Below are positions 7,972 through 16,150 of a stretch of DNA of 64,000 nucleotides, piece after piece. The notes beneath the pieces were generated by a model that was given only the letters and a program-made list of their open reading frames with translations, made no database searches and was not told the DNA's origin. The position numbers and the translations under genes were made by a program. The DNA lies in contig JAQXVO010000028.1 in the NCBI GenBank assembly GCA_029224965.1, positions 1 through 64,000 of the forward strand, read 5' to 3'. The DNA is from Lachnospiraceae bacterium (GTDB taxonomy: Bacteria > Bacillota > Clostridia > Lachnospirales > Lachnospiraceae). Each line of letters begins with the position of its first letter. Within the stretch, counting starts at the first letter, position 1.

Positions 7972-8912
7972 CCTTCTTCCTCCTCTCCCAGACGAATCCT
8001 TGGATCCATGAAATGATAAATGATATCCGTGGCGAGATTTACCAGGACAAAGATGATGGCCATCCACATGACATAGGCGAGGATCATAGGATAATCCCTC
8101 ATACTAATAGCATCGACTGCCAGCTTTCCGACTCCGTCCCACATGAAGATGGACTCAATGATCGCGGTTCCTCCCAGGAGACTTCCGGCGGATAAGGCCA
8201 GAAGAGTGATGATGGAAAGGGATGCGGACCGCATGACATTTTTCCATAGGATCACGCGGTTACTGATGCCGCGGGCTTTAAGTCCCCGGATATAATCCTT
8301 GTTCAGCTCTTCCAGAACAGCCGCCCGCACCTGGCGAAGATACTTCGCAGTCATGGAGATGGAAAGCGTCAGGCCCGGCAGCACGGCGCTTCTGAGATTG
8401 ACGCCCGTGGAAATAACCGGAAAGAGTTTCAGCTTAAGGCCCAGAATCTGCATGAGAACCATGGCGACAAAGAAGCCCGGCATGGCATTTCCAAGGAAGC
8501 TTGATGCCCTTAGAATTTTATCCGTGAGCCTGCCCTGGCGGACTGCCGCAAGGATCCCAATAGGAATGGAAATAAGGACCGTAAGTCCCAGAGAAAAAGC
8601 CGCAAGAAGAAGAGTCGCCGGAAGTTTGGACAGAAAGGACCCGAAGACATCTTTTCCGGAGACATAGCTCTTTCCCATGTCACCGTGAAGAATTCCCAGA
8701 AGCCAGCTTCCGTACTGGACCATAAACGAACGATCCAGACCGAGTTCTTCCCTTTTCTCCTGCATGACCTCATCAGAGACCACTGTTCCCCGGGCCGTAT
8801 ACATTTCTTCCACGGCATCCGATCCGGCGATCCTCATCATGGCAAAGGAGAGAAAGGTGATCGCGAGCAGAATCGGAATCAATTGTAAAAGTCTTTTTCC
8901 TACAAATTTCAT
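7968..8912 (-). CDS. ABC transporter permease (DppB/NikB type)
   Basis: A 314-residue inner-membrane subunit. The opening MKFVGKRLLQLIPILLAITF, the extracytoplasmic segment ending in GDMGKSYVSG, and the EAA loop KDYIRGLKARGISNRVILWK are typical of DppB/NikB. The C-terminus is TDIIYHFMDPRIRLG. No clear Shine-Dalgarno box is seen. A 234-base gap with two inverted repeats separates it from the methyltransferase gene upstream, so it may have its own promoter. Confidence 0.9.
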   Translation of the reverse strand: MKFVGKRLLQLIPILLAITFLSFAMMRIAGSDAVEEMYTARGTVVSDEVMQEKREELGLDRSFMVQYGSWLLGILHGDMGKSYVSGKDVFGSFLSKLPATLLLAAFSLGLTVLISIPIGILAAVRQGRLTDKILRASSFLGNAMPGFFVAMVLMQILGLKLKLFPVISTGVNLRSAVLPGLTLSISMTAKYLRQVRAAVLEELNKDYIRGLKARGISNRVILWKNVMRSASLSIITLLALSAGSLLGGTAIIESIFMWDGVGKLAVDAISMRDYPMILAYVMWMAIIFVLVNLATDIIYHFMDPRIRLGEEEEG

Positions 8913-9023
8913 ATGACTGTATCGTCCGGTAAAATTGATATCTCAAATCGGAATTCTTAAAAAACGACATCAAGATTTGGTATTTTCCACGCCTTATCGA
9001 TGTTCATCATCAGAATATCCCAT

Positions 9024-9057
9024 AAAAAAATTCGAATGCCTGCAACATTCGAATTTT
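9024..9057 (-). terminator. Terminator-like hairpin after the methyltransferase pair
   Basis: A perfect 12-bp stem (9027-9038 with 9046-9057, 7-base loop) is followed on the minus strand by a run of T (9030-9024). The stem is AT-rich (AAAATTCGAATG), so it would be a modest terminator. It separates the two methyltransferase genes from the permeases. Confidence 0.6.
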
Positions 9058-9120
9058 AGCATAAGATATTCTATTTTTGAACGGATACGTTGGTATATGT
9101 CCTTCTATTTCATTATGATA

Positions 9121-9139
9121 TTATTCCATTTTGGAATAA
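9121..9139. promoter_or_regulatory. Inverted repeat, possible operator
   Basis: TTATTCCATTTTGGAATAA is a 7-bp perfect inverted repeat around a 5-base centre, just after the stop of the second methyltransferase and upstream of the permease gene. It is operator-like in size, but no factor is identified. Confidence 0.35.
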
Positions 9140-9146
9140 ACCATCT

Positions 9147-9938
9147 CTATTTCACCGCCATAATCTGAAACATCCTGTCCGGCATATAGAATTCATCCTT
9201 TTCCTGATAAATTCTCTGATAAAAATTCAGATCCGTTTCGACCCTGGAGAATCCGACCTTTTTTAAGACTTCTTCATCCCAGAGGGGCCGGTCTAAAGCG
9301 CTGATGGTCAGCATATGATAAATGGCATGACATCTGTCCTTCATCTCGTCTGATATGTCCTTATGAGCGATATTCTCCGGAGACTTCAGATTGTGGGCAT
9401 CCTTGGCATATTCGGCATCGAAATTCAAGAGCAGGCCGCCCTTCTTTAAAAGCCTCTCCCATTTTGCGTAGGCTTCCACGGGATGCGGCAGGGTCCAGGT
9501 CAGATTCCGTGTCAGAATAAGATCAAAGGTCTGATCCGGAAATTCCGGCTTCTCCGCATCTGCTGTCAGGACCCGTACGGAAGAGGTTCCCGGAAGATAG
9601 AATGAAATCATCTTTTCTGCCTTCCCGATCATATCTTCTGTCAGATCTATGCCGGTCACGTCATGACCCAGTCTGCCCAGGAGGACTTCAAAAAATCCGG
9701 CCCCGCAGCCCAGATCCAGGACCTTTAATTTTCTGTTTTGACCATCCGCATCTTTTAATAAGCCGGCAGCATCCAGAGCCTTTCGGATCTCAGTGATCCA
9801 GCGGTCCGCCTTATTGCTTTCGATTTCGTCGTGTCTGATTTTATAAAAGCTCTCGGCCCGGTCGGTCCAGTATTCTCTGACCCGGTCCTTGATATCTGTC
9901 CGTTCTTCCTCAAAAGGGAAATAGCGTAATTCTCCCAC
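9147..9938 (-). CDS. Class I SAM-dependent methyltransferase (second of a pair)
   Basis: A 263-residue cytoplasmic methyltransferase. Motif I is VLDLGCGAGFFEVLL, with the acidic end of strand 2 in VTGIDLTEDM. The post-motif block is TRNLTWTLPHP, followed by LLLNFDAEY. The start codon is GTG, preceded by AAAGGA at good distance. It follows a paralogue by 10 bases; the two share an unusual NLTW.LP.P plus LLNFDA signature and were probably made by duplication. The substrate is unknown. Position before a nickel/peptide-class ABC importer suggests a role in handling a metal ligand or imported compound (inference only). Confidence 0.8.
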   Translation of the reverse strand: MGELRYFPFEEERTDIKDRVREYWTDRAESFYKIRHDEIESNKADRWITEIRKALDAAGLLKDADGQNRKLKVLDLGCGAGFFEVLLGRLGHDVTGIDLTEDMIGKAEKMISFYLPGTSSVRVLTADAEKPEFPDQTFDLILTRNLTWTLPHPVEAYAKWERLLKKGGLLLNFDAEYAKDAHNLKSPENIAHKDISDEMKDRCHAIYHMLTISALDRPLWDEEVLKKVGFSRVETDLNFYQRIYQEKDEFYMPDRMFQIMAVK

Positions 9939-9948
9939 GTCTTATCCT

Positions 9949-10740
9949 TTAATATTTAACAGCCTCCACCATAAAAAGCGGTGTCGCACTATAGTTTATT
10001 TTTTCCTTCTCAGAGTAAAGCCGATCTCCAACATTTTCCACGGCTCTGACGGATGCTGTTCCCAGCTCCCGGAGGACGGAAAGATCCCATTCCGGCCGAT
10101 GCTCCCCGGTCAGGGGCAGACCATCTGCAATCTCTTCCATGCGGTCAAAATTCTCTCCGATATTGTAATCTCCGACCTTTCTTTCCGCGACCCTTTTCCG
10201 GTCCTCTTCATAAGCCTCTCTTGCCCTGTCATCGACCAAATAGCGGTACCAGTTGGCATCGAAATTCAAAAGCAGGCCGCCTTTTTTCAGAACCCGGAGC
10301 CACTCTCCATAGGCTTTCTTCGGATCCGGAAGGTTCCAGGTCAGATTCCGGGACAGAACGACATCGAAGCTTTCATCCAAAAAAGAAAGATTCATGGCAT
10401 CCTCCTGACAGAAATGAATCCGGTCCGCCAGGGAACCCGCGTTCTTTCGGGCTTCTTCCAGCATGCTTTCGGCAAAGTCCGCAGCTGTCAGCTCATATCC
10501 TCTCCCTGTCAGAACAATGGACAGAAAGCCCGGTCCGGCACCCATGTCCAAGATCCGGAGATCCCCCGGCTTCCAGCCAGGATAATGGCTTTGGATTTCC
10601 TTTTCCAGAAAATCCGGCCAGGTCTGATGCTGAATGCCGGCAAGCTCTTCCCTGTTGACCTCGGAATAGCCTTCGGCCCGTTTCAGCCAGTAGTCATGAT
10701 TTTCTCTTCTGATTTGATCTCTGAGCTTTTCTTCGGCCAT
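9949..10740 (-). CDS. Class I SAM-dependent methyltransferase (first of a pair)
   Basis: A 263-residue paralogue of the next gene. Motif I is ILDMGAGPGFLSIVL, then AADFAESM, SRNLTWNLPDP and LLLNFDANWY. The start at 10740 has AAAGGA almost touching the ATG, and an in-frame stop lies just upstream, so initiation may be weak. It heads the group running into the ABC importer. Equal length and matching blocks along the whole protein show it shares a recent ancestor with its neighbour. Substrate unknown. Confidence 0.8.
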   Translation of the reverse strand: MAEEKLRDQIRRENHDYWLKRAEGYSEVNREELAGIQHQTWPDFLEKEIQSHYPGWKPGDLRILDMGAGPGFLSIVLTGRGYELTAADFAESMLEEARKNAGSLADRIHFCQEDAMNLSFLDESFDVVLSRNLTWNLPDPKKAYGEWLRVLKKGGLLLNFDANWYRYLVDDRAREAYEEDRKRVAERKVGDYNIGENFDRMEEIADGLPLTGEHRPEWDLSVLRELGTASVRAVENVGDRLYSEKEKINYSATPLFMVEAVKY

Positions 10741-10845
10741 TCCTTTTATCTTCGTTTCACTCTTCTACTTTTCACCGGTACGCCGTCATTTTCAGTGCTT
10801 CCCGACCTAAGCATCACTCATCATTCTTGAAGCGCAGTATGTTCA

Positions 10846-12198
10846 TCATACCATAAGCCTCTTTTGATAGCGACAGAAAACTGAGAGATGCCGCCTTCCA
10901 TCTGAAAATGAATGTTGATCTCCTGATCGGATCCTGTTCTCCGCATTGATTTTCAGAATCTCCCCGATGAAATACAGGGATCCGAAAGCGACCGTCTTCA
11001 GTCCCTTCTCTTCCGCTTCCTTTTCCGCATCACCTATGGCCTCTGCCGGATCCTGATAGGAAGATGCCCGGACCCCGTCCGCCTCAATCAGGCCAGCCAG
11101 CTCCTGCCCCTGCAGGGCCCTCTGATTTTCCACGGTGACAGTCCGGAAGGATGCCGCCATAGGCAGAATCTCCCGGATCATGGCATGGTAATCCTTGTCA
11201 GCCAGAACTCCCATAACAAAGCAGTAGGGCCCCGGCCCGTACAGCTTTACCAGGCCTTCCTTCAAGGCATGAACTCCCTGGGGATTATGGGCCCCGTCGA
11301 TCAGAAGAAAGGGATCCTCTGACAGGACCTGCATGCGGCCGGGCCAGTGAATGTCTGAAAAAGCCTTCCCGGCCGCCGCCACAAGCGCCTCTTCCTTCAT
11401 TTCAGGGAAAAGCACCCGAACCGTGGTCAGAACATTGGCCATATTCTCCGCCTGATAGGAACCGATCAGACTGCAGGGAATGGTCTCGGCCAGGGCCTTG
11501 TCCTTTGAGGAAAGATAGACCGGAACCTTCTTTTCCTCTGCAGACGCCAGAATGGCCTCTGCAGCAGAAGGATCATTCTCGGCAAGGATCAGCGGAACGC
11601 CTGGACGGAGAATTCCGGCCTTTTCCCTGGCTATCTCCTCCAGGGTGTTTCCGAGAATCTTCATATGGTCCAGACCGATTCTGGTAATGACCGTGGCCAG
11701 GGGATTCTGACTCAGGCCAGATGTCGAGTCCAGACGGCCGCCCAGACCGGTTTCCAGGACCACGTAATCGCAGGTCATTTTCCGGAAATAGAGAAGGGCC
11801 ATCAGAAGACTGTCATCAAACATGGTGTCTTCGACTGAAGCCAGTTCTTCCCTCTTCTTATCATCCGGGATGATCTCCCGAGTCAGAATTTTCCGGCCGA
11901 TCTCCGCCGCCTCTGCCTTTTGGATCGGCTGTCCGTCCACCTGAATCCGTTCACAGTAATCAATAAGATGGGGGCTGGTAAAGAGTCCGGTCCGAAAGCC
12001 CAGCTCCTGAAGGATCCGGGCCAGGCCGGCTGCTGTCGAGCCCTTTCCGTTGGTTCCGGCAATGTGAATAATTTTCATGCCCCGGTCCGGATTTCCCATG
12101 GCAGGAAGGAAACGGCTGATCACTTCCCGGCCTGAAGCCTTTCCGAAGCGTCTCTTGTTTTCAATAGCCTGAATGATTTTCTGATATTCTTCTTCCAT
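10846..12198 (-). CDS. folC: Bifunctional folylpolyglutamate synthase/dihydrofolate synthase
   Basis: A 450-residue Mur-ligase-type ATPase that adds glutamate to folates (and to dihydropteroate). The P-loop is IAGTNGKGST, followed by TSPHL, then VLETGLGGRLDSTS, GLDHMKILG and the C-terminal LLIDGAHNP. The frame is open to 12279, but the extra N-terminal stretch lies over the terminator of degV, so ATG 12198 (MEEEYQKIIQ) is the real start. The ribosome binding site there is weak (AGAAAG). The terminator ends only 20 bases before the start, so expression probably depends on read-through. Confidence 0.92.
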   Translation of the reverse strand: MEEEYQKIIQAIENKRRFGKASGREVISRFLPAMGNPDRGMKIIHIAGTNGKGSTAAGLARILQELGFRTGLFTSPHLIDYCERIQVDGQPIQKAEAAEIGRKILTREIIPDDKKREELASVEDTMFDDSLLMALLYFRKMTCDYVVLETGLGGRLDSTSGLSQNPLATVITRIGLDHMKILGNTLEEIAREKAGILRPGVPLILAENDPSAAEAILASAEEKKVPVYLSSKDKALAETIPCSLIGSYQAENMANVLTTVRVLFPEMKEEALVAAAGKAFSDIHWPGRMQVLSEDPFLLIDGAHNPQGVHALKEGLVKLYGPGPYCFVMGVLADKDYHAMIREILPMAASFRTVTVENQRALQGQELAGLIEADGVRASSYQDPAEAIGDAEKEAEEKGLKTVAFGSLYFIGEILKINAENRIRSGDQHSFSDGRRHLSVFCRYQKRLMV

Positions 12199-12216
12199 CT
12201 TTTTTTCTTTCTGACC

Positions 12217-12246
12217 TGAAAAAAGCCACGGGACCTGCCCATGGCT
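12217..12246 (-). terminator. Terminator between degV and folC
   Basis: On the minus strand, 12245-12238 (GCCATGGG) pairs with 12232-12225 (CCCGTGGC) around a 5-base loop, followed by six T (12224-12219). It begins 30 bases after the degV stop and ends 20 bases before the folC start. Confidence 0.8.
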
Positions 12247-12275
12247 CTTAATTTCGTAAAAATTCCCGGTCTCTG

Positions 12276-13130
12276 TCATACAACCAGGATGACTCCTCCG
12301 TCATTGGCATACATGGAGCTGACACCCCGGGTCGGAACGATCTTGATTTCACGGAAGGCGGCCTTCTTTAAGGCCTGCTCCTTGACCTTCTCTGCGGTTG
12401 CCGGCGCATTGCAGTGGGAAATGGCCAGACATCGGGTCTCCGGATGGGGAGTCACCTTCAGCATCTCATCAATCATCTTATCTATGGCACGGATCATGCC
12501 ACGACCCTGACCCAGCTGCTGAATGGAGCCCTGGGGAGTGGATCCCATGATCGGCTTGATATTCAGGGCATTGGCCAGCATAGCCTTGACTCCGGACAGA
12601 CGGCCTGCCTTCTGCAGGGTTTCCAGCGTTTCCAGGATGAAGAAGGTATGCTGTTCCTCGATATAGGCATCGGTTTTCTTTATCACTTCTTCGAAGGAGT
12701 TACCGGCTTCCTCGAGTTCAGCAATCTTTTTTCCGATCAGGGTCTGACCGATCGAGGCAGACTTGGAATCAAAGACATGAATCTGTGTGTTCTCTTCGTC
12801 CTCATCATCCTCCATATCCTCGAGATAGATATCCCTGGCCAGGCAGGCACTGTTGTAGGAGCCGCTCAGCTTGGAAGAAAGAGTGATGATGTAGATATGA
12901 TCCGCGCCCTTGAATTCGCGAATGTAGGCATCGGGCGATGGGCAGGCAGACTTGGGGCTGGTCGGACTTTCCTTGACCTTCTTCAGGAAGGCCATCTGGT
13001 CAAAGCTTTCGTCGTCCAGGATCTCTTCCTTATCCACTTCAAGGGTCAGGGGAATGCTGGCGAAGTGTTCACTGTCTTCTACCATTTCGGGGAAAAGTTC
13101 TCCGCAGCTGTCTATCAGAATTCGATACAT
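12276..13130 (-). CDS. DegV family fatty-acid-binding protein
   Basis: A 284-residue DegV-family protein; FakB proteins of this family present fatty acids to the kinase FakA for activation to acyl phosphate. Typical blocks are the opening MYRILIDSCGELF, the motif TSPKSACPSPDAY, IITLSSKLSGSYNSA, and the central helix LQKAGRLSGVKAML. An acidic insertion (EDMEDDEDEENT, about residue 108) interrupts the usual spacing between the second and third blocks. No FakA is adjacent. An extended -10 promoter lies upstream (13185-13193) and a terminator follows. Confidence 0.9.
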   Translation of the reverse strand: MYRILIDSCGELFPEMVEDSEHFASIPLTLEVDKEEILDDESFDQMAFLKKVKESPTSPKSACPSPDAYIREFKGADHIYIITLSSKLSGSYNSACLARDIYLEDMEDDEDEENTQIHVFDSKSASIGQTLIGKKIAELEEAGNSFEEVIKKTDAYIEEQHTFFILETLETLQKAGRLSGVKAMLANALNIKPIMGSTPQGSIQQLGQGRGMIRAIDKMIDEMLKVTPHPETRCLAISHCNAPATAEKVKEQALKKAAFREIKIVPTRGVSSMYANDGGVILVV

Positions 13131-13184
13131 TCCGGGCTCCTTTCAGTCATCCGTATCGGACGACCTGATCTCTAATAATAAAAT

Positions 13185-13193
13185 ATTATATCA
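13185..13193 (-). promoter_or_regulatory. Extended -10 promoter of degV
   Basis: The minus strand reads TGATATAAT, a full TGnTATAAT extended -10, about 55 bases before the degV start. No good -35 is visible. Confidence 0.5.
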
Positions 13194-13321
13194 CATTTCT
13201 TTATAAGGAAAGATAGACCATACCGTTTATGAAATAAAACAGGGGATCAAAATCTGCAGACGAAGATAGGGAACAGAGATCAGAATTCAAAGACCCTGTC
13301 AAAAGAATAAAACAAACAGGT

Positions 13322-13354
13322 AAAAAAAGACGGCACTCTGAAAAGAATGCCGTC
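13322..13354 (-). terminator. Terminator of the cold-shock gene
   Basis: On the minus strand, 13354-13345 (GACGGCATTC) pairs with 13338-13329 (GAGTGCCGTC) with one G-T pair, followed by seven T (13328-13322). Confidence 0.85.
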
Positions 13355-13396
13355 TCCTGTGTTCAATTAATGTGATTTCAGATCAAGATCAAAATC

Positions 13397-13597
13397 TTAT
13401 TTCAGGACTGTTACATTGACTGCCTGGGGACCCTTGCTGCCCTCGGTGATGTCATATTCTACTTCCTGCCCCTCTTCAAGAGTCTTAAAACCATCACTGT
13501 TGATGCCGGAAAAATGTACAAATACATCTTTGCCGCCCTCGCCATTAATAAAACCGTAACCCTTCTGGTTACTGAACCACTTTACTGTGCCTCTCAT
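13397..13597 (-). CDS. Cold-shock domain protein (CspA family)
   Basis: A 66-residue single cold-shock domain that binds single-stranded nucleic acid and acts as an RNA chaperone. RNP1 is KGYGFI and RNP2 is VFVHF; the opening MRGTVKWF is standard. A GTG two codons earlier (13603) is too close to the GGAGG box (3 bases), while ATG 13597 is 9 bases away, so the ATG is chosen. The gene is monocistronic with its own terminator. A possible promoter is TTTACT-17-TAGGCT at 13677-13649, leaving a leader of about 45 bases. Confidence 0.95.
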   Translation of the reverse strand: MRGTVKWFSNQKGYGFINGEGGKDVFVHFSGINSDGFKTLEEGQEVEYDITEGSKGPQAVNVTVLK

Positions 13598-13681
13598 TTT
13601 CACGTACCTCCGCTAAAACTTTCAGGTCCAATTCACCTGATTATTTTTAGCCTATCACACGGGCACATTAAAGTAAAGAAA

Positions 13682-14179
13682 TCACGCCATAATTGTGTAA
13701 TAAAATTTTTCCCGGTCCATCCAGGCCGAGAGCCAGGCATCCCAGAGCTTTTCCGCTGTCTTATCCAGGGAAAAGGTCTTCATGGAGCAGCCGCTGGACA
13801 GGGTCAGTTTCCCATTGGAAAAGCGGAGGTTAAGGAAAAAACCGCTGACCTGATCCGGATCTGCCTCTGTGTCAGCCAGAATTTCCTGCATGAGGCTGTT
13901 CGGCGCCTTGAAAACAATTTTAATCTGTTTTGGGGTGTGCTTTCCCCGGATTCCCTCGAAAATCAGAGGACGTATCTCGCGATAGGGACTGAAGTCTCCT
14001 TCCATCCGAAATTTACTGATTTCCTCATCACTGTAAAAGTCTTCCGGCAGATGGCCATCTATGGACAGGGCTGCACGGCCGCGGATCTCTGCTTCCACTA
14101 GAAGGAAAGAATCAAAGCTGTCCCTCTGAAGCAGAGCAGCCATCAGTCCTTTTACATCTTCTATGGTAAAAAATAGCAT
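13682..14179 (-). CDS. Conserved hypothetical protein (possibly DUF5721 family)
   Basis: A 165-residue soluble protein with no catalytic motif I can recognise. It is hydrophilic, with no signal or membrane segment and an aromatic C-terminus (KLWDAWLSAW, KFYYTIMA). It resembles an uncharacterised family from Lachnospiraceae (I believe DUF5721, not certain). It follows yerC by 17 bases and thus belongs to the clpX-yerC operon. Function unknown. Confidence 0.7.
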   Translation of the reverse strand: MLFFTIEDVKGLMAALLQRDSFDSFLLVEAEIRGRAALSIDGHLPEDFYSDEEISKFRMEGDFSPYREIRPLIFEGIRGKHTPKQIKIVFKAPNSLMQEILADTEADPDQVSGFFLNLRFSNGKLTLSSGCSMKTFSLDKTAEKLWDAWLSAWMDREKFYYTIMA

Positions 14180-14196
14180 AAGATCTGCTTCTCCGC

Positions 14197-14490
14197 CTAC
14201 TTGTCCGTATCCATCTCATCCAGGATCTTTGTAATGACACCGGTACCCTCGGTAAAGGTCCGGCCGACCCGGCTGATGGTTGCCGTACTGGCATTGGTTG
14301 CTTCCTGGATTTCCAGATAGGTCTTTCCGTCCTCCAGCATCTTGGCGACATTGAAGCGCTGCTCCATGGCCAAAAGCTCGGACTCCGAGCAGATATCCCG
14401 GAAAAATTTAAAGCACTCCTCTTCGTCCTTCAGTAACAGAACGGCACGATACAGATCCGGAGAATGCGGTTTTTTCTCTCGTCTCGACAT
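14197..14490 (-). CDS. YerC/YecD family TrpR-related DNA-binding protein
   Basis: A 97-residue member of the TrpR-like YerC family. The helix-turn-helix reads LAMEQRFNVAKMLEDGKTYLEIQE followed by ATISRVGR. The size and the SELLAMEQRF opening of the domain are characteristic. Its targets are not known here; Bacillus YerC is also poorly characterised. A GAGGG box precedes the ATG. It lies 21 bases after clpX in the same direction. Confidence 0.88.
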   Translation of the reverse strand: MSRREKKPHSPDLYRAVLLLKDEEECFKFFRDICSESELLAMEQRFNVAKMLEDGKTYLEIQEATNASTATISRVGRTFTEGTGVITKILDEMDTDK

Positions 14491-14511
14491 GTTCTACCCT
14501 CTCTCTTACGT

Positions 14512-16008
14512 TCAGTCGGCAGCCGCATCGCTGACAGATGCCTTCTGAGGCAGGCGCTCTTCGGTCCGCATTTCAATCAGCGGTGCACCCTTGCCCTCGA
14601 TATAATCTGCCGTAATCGTTACAGTACCGATATCATCATCCTTAGGAACCTCATACATAATATCCAGCATGAAGTCCTCAATAATCGCGCGAAGTCCTCG
14701 GGCTCCGAGCTTTCGATCCATGGCCTTTTTCGCGATGGCATGAAGGGCGTCATCGGTAAAGACCAGATTGACCTCATCCAGAGCCAGAAGCTTCTGATAC
14801 TGCTTGATGATGGCATTCTTCGGCTCGGAAAGAATGCGGACCAGCATATCCTCGGTCAGATCCTCGAAGGGGCAGAGGATGGGCAGACGGCCCAGGAACT
14901 CCGGAATCATTCCAAACTTTCTTAAATCCTCTGTCGTGACCTTCTGAAGAAGATGGGGATCATTGTCATATTTATCCTTCAGATCTGAAACAAAGCCCAT
15001 GGAGGACTTCCGGTTCAGACGTTCCTTGATAATATCCGTAAGACCCGGGAAGGCTCCGCCGCAGATGAAGAGAATGTTTCTGGTATTGACGAGGGTCATG
15101 GGAACCATGGCATTCTTGGAGCTTGCTCCGACCGGGACCTCCACAGTCGAACCCTCCAGAAGCTTCAGCATACCCTGCTGAACCGCTTCGCCGCTCACGT
15201 CTCTCATATTGGTATTCTTTTTCTTGGCGATCTTATCGATCTCATCAATGAAGACAATGCCCTTCTCGGCCTTCTCGACATCATTGTCTGCCGCAGCCAG
15301 AAGCTTTGAGATCACGCTCTCGATATCATCGCCGATATAGCCGGCCTCGGTCAGGCTGGTCGCATCCGCAATGGCCAGAGGCACATCCAGAAGCTTTGCC
15401 AGGGTCCGAACCACATAGGTCTTTCCAGAACCGGTAGGTCCCATCATGAGGATGTTGGACTTTTCGATCTCGATATCATCCATGGTATTGGTTGCGACTC
15501 TCTTGTAATGATTATAGACGGCAACCGAAATGACCTTCTTGGCATAATCCTGACCGACCACATATTCGTCCAGTTTTGCCTTGATCTGATGAGGATGCGG
15601 GATGTTCTCAATACTGAAGACTGGCTTGACATGGGAAGCAGCATCCTTCTTTTCCTGCTTCTTCTTGACCCTCTGACTGTCTCCGAAAATATCGCCCAAA
15701 TTCAGCATTCCCATGTTAGGAAAGCCGGAGAAATCAATATTATTCAGATTATGACTGTCATCCTTGTCCAGTTTTGCATTAGTACCCCCTCCAAAGCCGA
15801 AATTAGCCATGGAATCAAAAGTCTTCTGCATGCAGTCCTGGCAGATGCAGATATTATTGGGCAGATGGATCATTTTTCCGGCCTGGCTCTCCGGACGCCT
15901 GCAGATATAACAGATGTCCTCATAGCCCTTGTTGTCGTTGGAATCCTTGTGATCGGAATTATTGTTCTGATCCGTATTGTTCTGATTCGTATTCATGTCT
16001 TCTGCCAT
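14512..16008 (-). CDS. clpX: ClpX-type AAA+ unfoldase with long linker and altered RKH loop
   Basis: A 498-residue ATPase subunit of the Clp protease. The N-terminal zinc-binding domain has C33xxC36 and C56xxC59. The AAA+ core starts near residue 128, with Walker A GPTGSGKT, pore loop GYIGDD (usually GYVGED), Walker B VFIDEID, arginine finger EFLGR and sensor 2 GARGLR. The ClpP-docking tripeptide is probably MGF (SSMGF; usually IGF or LGF). Between the zinc domain and the core lies a Gly/Asn/Asp/Lys-rich linker of about 65 residues where canonical ClpX has only a few. The RKH loop is replaced by ASSKNAMVP. clpP and tig are not adjacent. It may be a second ClpX with its own substrates (inference). 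Confidence 0.92.
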   Translation of the reverse strand: MAEDMNTNQNNTDQNNNSDHKDSNDNKGYEDICYICRRPESQAGKMIHLPNNICICQDCMQKTFDSMANFGFGGGTNAKLDKDDSHNLNNIDFSGFPNMGMLNLGDIFGDSQRVKKKQEKKDAASHVKPVFSIENIPHPHQIKAKLDEYVVGQDYAKKVISVAVYNHYKRVATNTMDDIEIEKSNILMMGPTGSGKTYVVRTLAKLLDVPLAIADATSLTEAGYIGDDIESVISKLLAAADNDVEKAEKGIVFIDEIDKIAKKKNTNMRDVSGEAVQQGMLKLLEGSTVEVPVGASSKNAMVPMTLVNTRNILFICGGAFPGLTDIIKERLNRKSSMGFVSDLKDKYDNDPHLLQKVTTEDLRKFGMIPEFLGRLPILCPFEDLTEDMLVRILSEPKNAIIKQYQKLLALDEVNLVFTDDALHAIAKKAMDRKLGARGLRAIIEDFMLDIMYEVPKDDDIGTVTITADYIEGKGAPLIEMRTEERLPQKASVSDAAAD

Positions 16009-16049
16009 GCGAACCTCTTTCTTAACTTTAACGCGTTTAATTGGTAAAC

Positions 16050-16078
16050 ATTATAAACTATTCTGATGAAAATAACAA
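16050..16078 (-). promoter_or_regulatory. clpX promoter
   Basis: TTGTTA (16078-16073) and TATAAT (16055-16050) are 17 bases apart on the minus strand. The leader contains the near-palindrome TTTAACGCGTTTAA just after the likely start of transcription, a possible operator. Confidence 0.7.
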
Positions 16079-16150
16079 TCAACAGGCCCCGGCAGGCAAT
16101 TCCCCATATTCCTTGTAAATGGGCTCCCTAAATCATAAATGGCCTGCTGA

